Assembly (NCBI GenBank): GCA_016718845.1 | Contig: JADKCK010000075.1 | Coordinates: 1 to 22,573 of the forward strand | Source of the DNA: Sphingobacteriales bacterium | GTDB taxonomy: Bacteria > Bacteroidota > Bacteroidia > Chitinophagales > UBA2359 | Reading direction: 5' to 3' | DNA length: 22,573 nucleotides | Shown here: positions 16,732-22,573 of the stretch, in pieces | Position numbering within the stretch: the first letter of the stretch is position 1 | Layout of the letters: every line of letters begins with the position of its first letter | Program-made: the position numbers and the translations under genes | Notes under the pieces: model-generated | What the model was told of the DNA's origin: nothing | What the model saw: only the letters and a program-made list of their open reading frames with translations | Databases searched by the model: none

Positions 16732-18733
16732 ATGAAAATGATATCTACATTTCCACATTTCAATTTTTTCTTCTTATTTCTATTCTGTGTTTGTGCAAGT
16801 ATGGAAGTTACTGCACAAGCACCCATTACTATTTCGACTCGATCTTCGTCTACTTCTCAAAAAACTTTTTCTGTAACAGGTCTCTCTGATAGGTGTACTT
16901 GCAACAACGGTAGTACTACTGCTCAATATTCGTTTTATTGGGAATTTGGTGATGGAACTTACGCGATTACTAAAGGCAGTGCTGGTACTTCTGTGTCTCG
17001 CAAATACGTTGCCAATTCTCCCACTGCTGGCTATCAAGTTCGTGTAGAAATAACACCCATAAAGGTTGATGATAGTCGTATAAAATATGCTACGACAACT
17101 GTAAACATTAGCGGATTAAGTAGTGCAAACCCTACGACAAGCAACCCTTCTGTTGCTACTCCTTATGTTAATCGAGACGCCGTAGCCAGTACTCAAGATG
17201 ATCCTAAATATGTCACTGTCATATTCAAACTAAGTAATAATAATGCGTCATTTTTAGCATCATCTCCTGTACCAAGTTGTTCAAATAATTTTAATACTGT
17301 AACTCTTAGCGGTACTTTAAATAGTTTTGATGGAATTGCACAAGCATATTATTATAATCTAGCAGGTGTACGCACAATTTTTTATGGAAATAGCCTTCCT
17401 ACAATTGGTTTTGTAACAGAATATGATAGATCGCCTATTAATTCAATGGCTATTAGCGGCACTACTACTACTTTTTCATCTATTGCTCATGGAAACTTTT
17501 TTGTGAGACTTAGAGTCAAAAATAGTATACCATTCACAACAAATTCATTAAACATTAGCGGCAATTTTACTGCTAATTCGGGTACTTCTACCACTTGTCA
17601 GCTAAATGCTAACTCTGTAAATTTACGAGCCTTAAAAGGCTACGACCCTAACCAAAAAACAGTTTTTCCCGAATTTATCAATCCTTCATTGTCTCCCACC
17701 ACAGTTCGATACAAAGTGGAATGTGAAAATATAGGCGAGGGACCAGTGTATCGTATTTATATAGTAGACGATATTTCAGAAAAGACGGACCCTTCAACAA
17801 TTTCATTGCAAAAAATTGTAGTTAGTAGCAATACCTATATAATACCCTTAACACTTCTATCCCTACTGTCGAACCAAGTGCAATGAGCACTATTATGGGG
17901 ACCAATGCCCTTGGAGGAGCTGTAGATATAAACGCTAAATTTTGGCGTGAAGATAATAAACTACACGTAGTATTAGTGGGGGATGGAATATCACTATTAT
18001 CGGCTGCTGGTCCCGATACCCAACCTTGCGAGGAATCTGTCAAAGCCTACATAGTATATACTGTTCAAACATCAGAACAGCTCGTTTGCGAAGATGACAT
18101 GTTTGGCACCTCCGCTCAAATTATCTTTGATAGTAATCCTCCAATAGAAACAAACCCTGCTATGGTAATTGTAGACTGCGATGATGCTTTTTGCCCCAGT
18201 ACGGCTGTCATAACCACGCCATCATCCTCTGCCCCTGTATTATATGAAACCCAAGAGGAAATAACCAATAACACTAGTACCACTATATTACCTGCTGATA
18301 GTAAAATATATGCTAGCGCGGGTTCGTATATTCTGATAACACCAACAAATAGTAGTAGTTTTTCTACATCTACAATACCTGGTTCGGTTCTCTCTCTATA
18401 CATTGACGGTTGCACAGAAAATATACCCGTTTCTGGAAAACAGAATATGCAGCAAGCCCAATTGTCAGGTATAAGTACGTTAAGCGTCCAACCCAATCCA
18501 TTCTCATATAGCACCACTATCCATTACTCTCTGCCGCAAGCTACTGTGCATAGTCTATTGGTATTTGACTTAACAGGCAAACAAGTGGCTACTTTGGTAA
18601 ATAATGTGGTACAAGATGCAGGAAATTATCAAACCAATTTTGTACCCGATGGCTTGCCATCAGGTCTATATATTTGCCAGCTAAGAACACCTCAACAAAC
18701 ATGACGCAAAAAATTATGTATCTCAACAAATGA
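16732..18733 (+). pseudogene. Secreted PKD-domain protein with T9SS sorting domain, broken by frameshifts
   Basis: The first frame (16732-17886) has a signal peptide (FFFLFLFCVCASMEVTAQA), a PKD-like domain (YSFYWEFGDGTYAITKG), a long beta-rich part, and KGYDPNQKTVFPEF, a motif that often opens a late beta-sandwich in Bacteroidota surface proteins. It leaves frame between about 17829 and 17845 at the dinucleotide run tatataa. The next frame continues as YNTLNTSIPTVEPSA and carries a T9SS sorting domain (LSVQPNPFSYSTTIHYSLP; LPSGLYICQLRTP). It stops at 18702-18704. A further one-base slip would give TQKIMYLN and a natural end at 18731-18733. It may be a decayed gene or carry sequencing errors. 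It is probably a surface adhesin or binding protein; the ligand is unknown. Confidence 0.8.
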
Positions 18734-18834
18734 ATTTAGTTTTGACAGACACATCCTCATTACCCAATGGCGTATATTTGTGCATCTTACAGACACCAAC
18801 TCTTCGTCAAACACGCAAAATTATTAAAATGTGA
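18703..18834 (+). pseudogene. Second T9SS sorting-domain tail fragment
   Basis: Starting next to the previous gene's end, a third frame reads DAKNYVSQQMNLVLTDTSSL and then PNGVYLCILQTP, ending KIIKM at 18832-18834. This is a typical last segment of a type A sorting domain and parallels the DAGNYQ...LPSGLYICQL part just upstream. Its stop overlaps the ATG of the CHAT gene by one base (TGATG). It is either the real end of the upstream gene, reached by a one-base slip near 18690, or a leftover of a lost tandem gene. Confidence 0.6.
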
Positions 18835-21755
18835 TGCGAAACGCTTACCTTGTTTTCTTTTCATTACTAATAGACCTATCCACAGCAGCCTCTACGCCTA
18901 AACAGCAGTACGAGGCTGCCACCGATTCGTTGACCAACAAACAATATGGTGCTGCCCTGCAATTGTTTCATCAAATTATCGCCCAAAACCCAACAAATGA
19001 TAGCCTTATTGTCCATTGTTTTTCGGGCATTTCGGAGGCATATCGCAAACAAAAGCAGTTCGAAACAGCATTATTTCCTGCCTATTTAGCCCTGCAAACC
19101 GCCCACGAATGTTTGCCTAAATCAAGCCTTGTGGAGCTACAGATGATGAATGATGTGGGTTTTTTGCATAGCAAAATGGGCGAGTATGATAGGGCAAAAT
19201 CTTATCTCTTGCAGACCATATCCCAAGCCAAACTACTAACAAATGCAAATAATGAATTAGCAACTGCCTACAAAAACATGGCAGCCATTTATCAGCGCGA
19301 GCCAAATTATGCTCAAGCATTGATATATTGTCAAAAAGCACTGGATTTGTACACCTTATTGCGCAACAATAACGAAGCAACTAAGTCGAAAATTAGCTTG
19401 GCAATAGCACAAAAATCATCGGGCAAAGTGGATTTAGCCGAAAAAAATTACCAAGAAGTGTTCAATAATCCCAATACACCTTTAGACCTAAAAATGGTGG
19501 CAGGTAATAATTTGGCGGATATTTATGTGGATAGAAACGAAAATAAAAGAGCCCTTGCTGCTATTTTACAAACTGCCCATTTTTTAGAAACACAAGCAAA
19601 CGAAGAATCCGAAGTTCGATTGATAACAGTTTATAAAAACCTTAGCGAGATGTATCTATCCTTCAATCAACCCGATTTGGCAACGCAATATTTACAAAAA
19701 GCCTTAAGTATCTGCCAAAAAACCTATAGCGGTAAAGGACGAAATGCTGCGCAAATTTACATAGATGCAGGCGATTTAGCCGCTAAACTGGGTAGTTTAG
19801 CTACTGCTCTACAACATTATCAAAGCGCATTGTTGGCACTTATCAACAATTTTACACCTAATGAACTAAGCGATAACCCTACTTACGAACAGCTATCTAC
19901 CCCAAATCCAGACGTTTTTGTATTGGTTGCCTTAAAAGCCCAAACTTACACCAAATTATTCCAACAATCGAACAACAAAACCTACCTGCAAAATGCTTTT
20001 AAAACCTATCAATTAGCATTATACCAATTACAATTGTTGCAAACAAAACTTAATGACAACGAAGCAAAAGCGTTTTTGGTACAAAACGAATACCCTTTGT
20101 ACCAAAATGCCCTGCAAACAGCTTTGCTTTTGGGCGATGTGGCAAGTGCCTTTGTAGTAGCCGAACAAAGTAAATCGAATTTACTAAATGGTTTTTTGTA
20201 CCAAGCCCAACTGTTACAAACCCAATTACCCGCCCAACTTACCGAACAATATAACCAAATTAGGCAACAAATAAGTCTAACAGAAGTAGCACTGAATAAA
20301 ATCACGCAAATCCAACAAAAGCATCTATTACAAGATAGTTTATTGCTACTTAATCAGCAGTATCAACAACTTAATAGCCAAATTGAACAACAATATCCTA
20401 ATTATCGTACCGCCAAGTATCATTATCAAACACCAAACATCAACGACATACAAAAACAATTGTTGCATAACAACAAAACCGCATTGTTGTCGTACTTTTT
20501 ATCCGACAGCTTAATTTACACCTTTGCGGTTACTAAAAAAGGCGTAAACTATGCCGTAGTTCCACGCCCCATCGATTTGGATAGCCAAATACATAATTTT
20601 CATCAGGCTTTATCCAAAGACTCTGTGTACTATAGCCCATTTTTGCACGATTATGATAATAACCTGCTTTATCAGGATATAATGTGCTATGCCCAATATT
20701 TTCATGAGCTGTTATTGCAAAGCATATTGGGCAATCAAAATCTAAAAGGCATCGATAGGTTAATTATTATACCCGATGGCGTACTTAGCTATATCCCTTT
20801 TGAAGCCCTAATTACTAAAAAACCCGATACAGTAGCTTTTACCGACTATAACTATTCGCTTAAATTGGTAGACTATATGCTTAAACAGTACACCATAAGT
20901 TATAGCTATTCGGCAAGTACTTTACTCAACATACCAAGCAAACAAGCCAATAACAAAGTTAAAAACAACCACTATAATACGGAGTTGATGGCTTTCGCTC
21001 CTATTTTTAAAGCTGCCAAAGAGCAACAATTGGCACAAAATACCCAAAGCGTTTTACGAGGCTGTAAAGGCAATGGACATTTAGAAGAACTAAAAAATAG
21101 CTACACCGAAGTACAATACATTGACCGTATTGCTAACGGAAAAGTATTTTTAGAAGATAGTGCAACCGTAGACAATTTTAAAAAAAATGTAGAAAACGCT
21201 CTTATTTTGCATCTTTCATCGCATGCTTGTTTAGATGATACTTATGCAGCTAGTAGCAAAATTTATTTTGCCGACAACAAAGATGGAATAGATAACGACT
21301 ACCTAGAAACACACGAAATTTACAACCTACCACTACATGCAAAATTAGTAGTATTAAGTGCCTGCCAAACGGGCATTGGCAATATGGTTCAAGGAGAAGG
21401 CATGATGAGTTTAGCACGAGGATTTGCATACGGCGGTACGCCAAGCCTACTTGCTAGTATCTGGAGCGTAAACGATCAATCAACCTCCGAGTTGATGAAA
21501 CAGTTTTATGCACATCTATTTAAAAACGAAGATATTGATTACGCACTACGAAATGCCAAATTAGATTATCTAGCCCACACTAAAAGCAACGCAAAAGCTA
21601 ATCCATTTTTGTGGGCTGGTTTTGTGTGCATTGGCACAACAGATGCCCCTATACAAAGCAGTTATTTTTTGTATTATATCACAGCAATAATACTTGCAAT
21701 CATTCTCATAATCATAAAATCATTAAAAACTATGAGAAATTACCGCAAAACATGA
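18834..21755 (+). CDS. TPR-CHAT protein, caspase-like protease with signal peptide and C-terminal membrane anchor
   Basis: The ATG at 18834 gives 973 residues; a GTG just before it (18831) is also possible. A signal-like N-terminus (AYLVFFSLLIDLSTAAST) is followed by TPR repeats over about residues 20-350, then a long helical region rich in Gln and Leu. The CHAT domain follows, with the caspase-like dyad His797 (LHLSSHACLDD) and Cys844 (VVLSACQTGIG) intact, and the conserved GEGMMSLARGFAYGGTPSLL and ANPFLWAGFVCIG segments. The protein ends with a membrane helix (YYITAIILAIILIIIKSL) and a short basic tail. The layout places TPR and CHAT domains in the periplasm. Such proteins are frequent in Bacteroidota near ECF sigma genes; substrates are mostly unknown. 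Its start overlaps the preceding sorting-domain tail. Confidence 0.9.
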   Translation: MRNAYLVFFSLLIDLSTAASTPKQQYEAATDSLTNKQYGAALQLFHQIIAQNPTNDSLIVHCFSGISEAYRKQKQFETALFPAYLALQTAHECLPKSSLVELQMMNDVGFLHSKMGEYDRAKSYLLQTISQAKLLTNANNELATAYKNMAAIYQREPNYAQALIYCQKALDLYTLLRNNNEATKSKISLAIAQKSSGKVDLAEKNYQEVFNNPNTPLDLKMVAGNNLADIYVDRNENKRALAAILQTAHFLETQANEESEVRLITVYKNLSEMYLSFNQPDLATQYLQKALSICQKTYSGKGRNAAQIYIDAGDLAAKLGSLATALQHYQSALLALINNFTPNELSDNPTYEQLSTPNPDVFVLVALKAQTYTKLFQQSNNKTYLQNAFKTYQLALYQLQLLQTKLNDNEAKAFLVQNEYPLYQNALQTALLLGDVASAFVVAEQSKSNLLNGFLYQAQLLQTQLPAQLTEQYNQIRQQISLTEVALNKITQIQQKHLLQDSLLLLNQQYQQLNSQIEQQYPNYRTAKYHYQTPNINDIQKQLLHNNKTALLSYFLSDSLIYTFAVTKKGVNYAVVPRPIDLDSQIHNFHQALSKDSVYYSPFLHDYDNNLLYQDIMCYAQYFHELLLQSILGNQNLKGIDRLIIIPDGVLSYIPFEALITKKPDTVAFTDYNYSLKLVDYMLKQYTISYSYSASTLLNIPSKQANNKVKNNHYNTELMAFAPIFKAAKEQQLAQNTQSVLRGCKGNGHLEELKNSYTEVQYIDRIANGKVFLEDSATVDNFKKNVENALILHLSSHACLDDTYAASSKIYFADNKDGIDNDYLETHEIYNLPLHAKLVVLSACQTGIGNMVQGEGMMSLARGFAYGGTPSLLASIWSVNDQSTSELMKQFYAHLFKNEDIDYALRNAKLDYLAHTKSNAKANPFLWAGFVCIGTTDAPIQSSYFLYYITAIILAIILIIIKSLKTMRNYRKT

Positions 21756-21837
21756 AAAATAACCACAGTAGTTTGCATGTAAAAGCAATATCATAACAAA
21801 TCATAAAAACCATGAAAAATAAGGGGCACTTACTCCA

Positions 21838-21870
21838 TTTTGGCTGATAAACAAAAAAGTGCTATCTTTG
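21838..21870 (+). promoter_or_regulatory. Bacteroidota-type promoter
   Basis: TTTTGG at 21838-21843 and TATCTTTG at 21863-21870, 19 bp apart, match the Bacteroidota -33 (TTTG/TTG) and -7 (TAnnTTTG) pattern. The expected start of transcription is within about 12-15 bases of the ATG at 21890, so the leader is very short. Confidence 0.7.
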
Positions 21871-21889
21871 CATATAAATTACCTATTGA

Positions 21890-22114
21890 ATGAAAAACCA
21901 CCTAAACTTAGCAGAAGCCAGCAAGCTCACCCAATTAAGCGAGCGTTCATTAAGACGCATCGCAAAGCAACTGTTGAGTGAGCAAAGCTCCGATGTACGT
22001 AGCATCAAGACAAAAACAGGTTTTAGGTACGAACTTAGCCTAAGTTATCTAACCATTCATCTAAGTAGAAATTTTTGGAAATTTTTAGGTGTTTCAGAAA
22101 TCAGGTACTTATAA
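21890..22114 (+). CDS. Short helix-turn-helix protein
   Basis: A 74-residue protein whose first 55 residues (LNLAEASKLTQLSERSLRRI, then KTKTGFRYELSLSYL) look like a MerR/excisionase-type winged helix-turn-helix. Related domains usually head larger proteins, and here the homology-like part ends at about residue 55 with an unrelated short tail, so it may be a truncated copy. A strong consensus promoter lies just upstream, which suggests it is still transcribed. No partner gene is evident. Confidence 0.55.
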   Translation: MKNHLNLAEASKLTQLSERSLRRIAKQLLSEQSSDVRSIKTKTGFRYELSLSYLTIHLSRNFWKFLGVSEIRYL

Positions 22115-22188
22115 TATTTTTCCGTATCAATAAAATCCATCGTACCTTTATTGCTGTTATTAGACAGTGTTACAAAAAAAATAAAAAA

Positions 22189-22534
22189 ATGGAGCTTTTA
22201 TTTGGTTGGATAATTTTTAGTCTCGTTGTCGGTTTCGTTGGTTCGGGACGGAAAATCGATTTTTGCAGCTCTTCTTTCGCTACTAATAAGAAAATCCTCT
22301 AAAAAGGGTATTATTGCTTTGGTTTCTAAAAATGAAGCAGACGAAGCATATAAAGCAACAGTTTTAACAGTTCAACAAAACCAACAAGAAGCATTGCAAA
22401 AACTTTCAGAAATAGAAAAAACTAAAACTGTTTCAATTGTTGACGAACTTGAAAAACTTAAAAAAATGAGAGAATACAATATAATAACAGACGACGAATT
22501 TCAGAACTTGAAAAGCAAAATTATAAATGCTTAA
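22189..22534 (+). pseudogene. SHOCT-domain membrane protein, frameshifted
   Basis: The ATG at 22189 opens a membrane helix (LLFGWIIFSLVVGFVGSGRK). Near 22248-22255 the frame changes at an aaaa run; after it the other frame reads SIFAALLSLLIRKSSKKGII, then ALVSKNEADEAYKA. The C-terminus SIVDELEKLKKMREYNIITD followed by DEFQNLKSKI is a SHOCT domain, a short helix pair found at the ends of many small bacterial proteins. Removing one A restores a protein of about 114 residues. Function unknown. Confidence 0.65.
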
Positions 22535-22573
22535 TTTTGAGTGTTTCTACTATACCAAACTTTTTGTATCTTT

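Noticed and set aside
18834..21755. CHAT protein as a Csx29-type CRISPR effector
   Set aside because: It has a signal peptide, a C-terminal membrane helix and T9SS neighbours, and there is no gRAMP/Cas7-11 gene. A CRISPR role is not supported.

Overview
The window looks like a chromosomal segment of a Bacteroidota bacterium. The evidence is AT-rich DNA, several secreted proteins with type IX secretion (T9SS) C-terminal sorting domains, an ECF-sigma-like/anti-sigma-like pair beside a TPR-CHAT protein, and one good Bacteroidota-type promoter (TTTTGG, then TATCTTTG) near the right end.

Left part, 1-10874, + strand: a type III-B (Cmr) CRISPR-Cas locus. The order is an HNH nuclease of the retron/Septu PtuB kind (5' end outside the window), cas10/cmr2 without an HD domain but with an intact GGDD palm motif, cmr3, a large CARF-PD-(D/E)XK effector, cmr4, cmr5, cmr6, a second CARF nuclease of the Can2/Card1 type, a small protein with one or two possible helix-turn-helix motifs, a small Rossmann-like protein resembling the Csx15/16/20 group of candidate ring nucleases, and cas6. 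Read together, Cas10 should make cyclic oligoadenylate after target RNA binding, two different CARF nucleases should respond, and the small Csx-like protein could degrade the messenger. Cmr1 and the adaptation genes are absent. No CRISPR array is present; one 30-bp repeat-like segment follows cas6.

Middle, 10875-13405: a strong hairpin between convergent genes, then a minus-strand operon with an ECF-sigma-like gene and a membrane TPR protein with an anti-sigma-like layout. Next comes an 855-bp gene-free stretch that holds a perfect hairpin and a modular tandem array of seven units of 82-83 bp.

Right part, 13406-22573: cell-surface genes. These are a YadA-head-like repeat protein with a coiled-coil end, a secreted subtilisin with a T9SS sorting domain, a PKD-containing T9SS protein broken by frameshifts, a large TPR-CHAT protein with signal peptide and C-terminal membrane anchor, a short helix-turn-helix protein and a frameshifted SHOCT protein.

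Several otherwise well-conserved genes (cmr3, the first CARF effector, the cas10 tail, the PKD protein, the SHOCT protein) are broken by single-base indels whose other frame restores the expected C-terminus. Uncorrected sequencing errors are the simplest explanation, although real decay cannot be excluded from the sequence alone.
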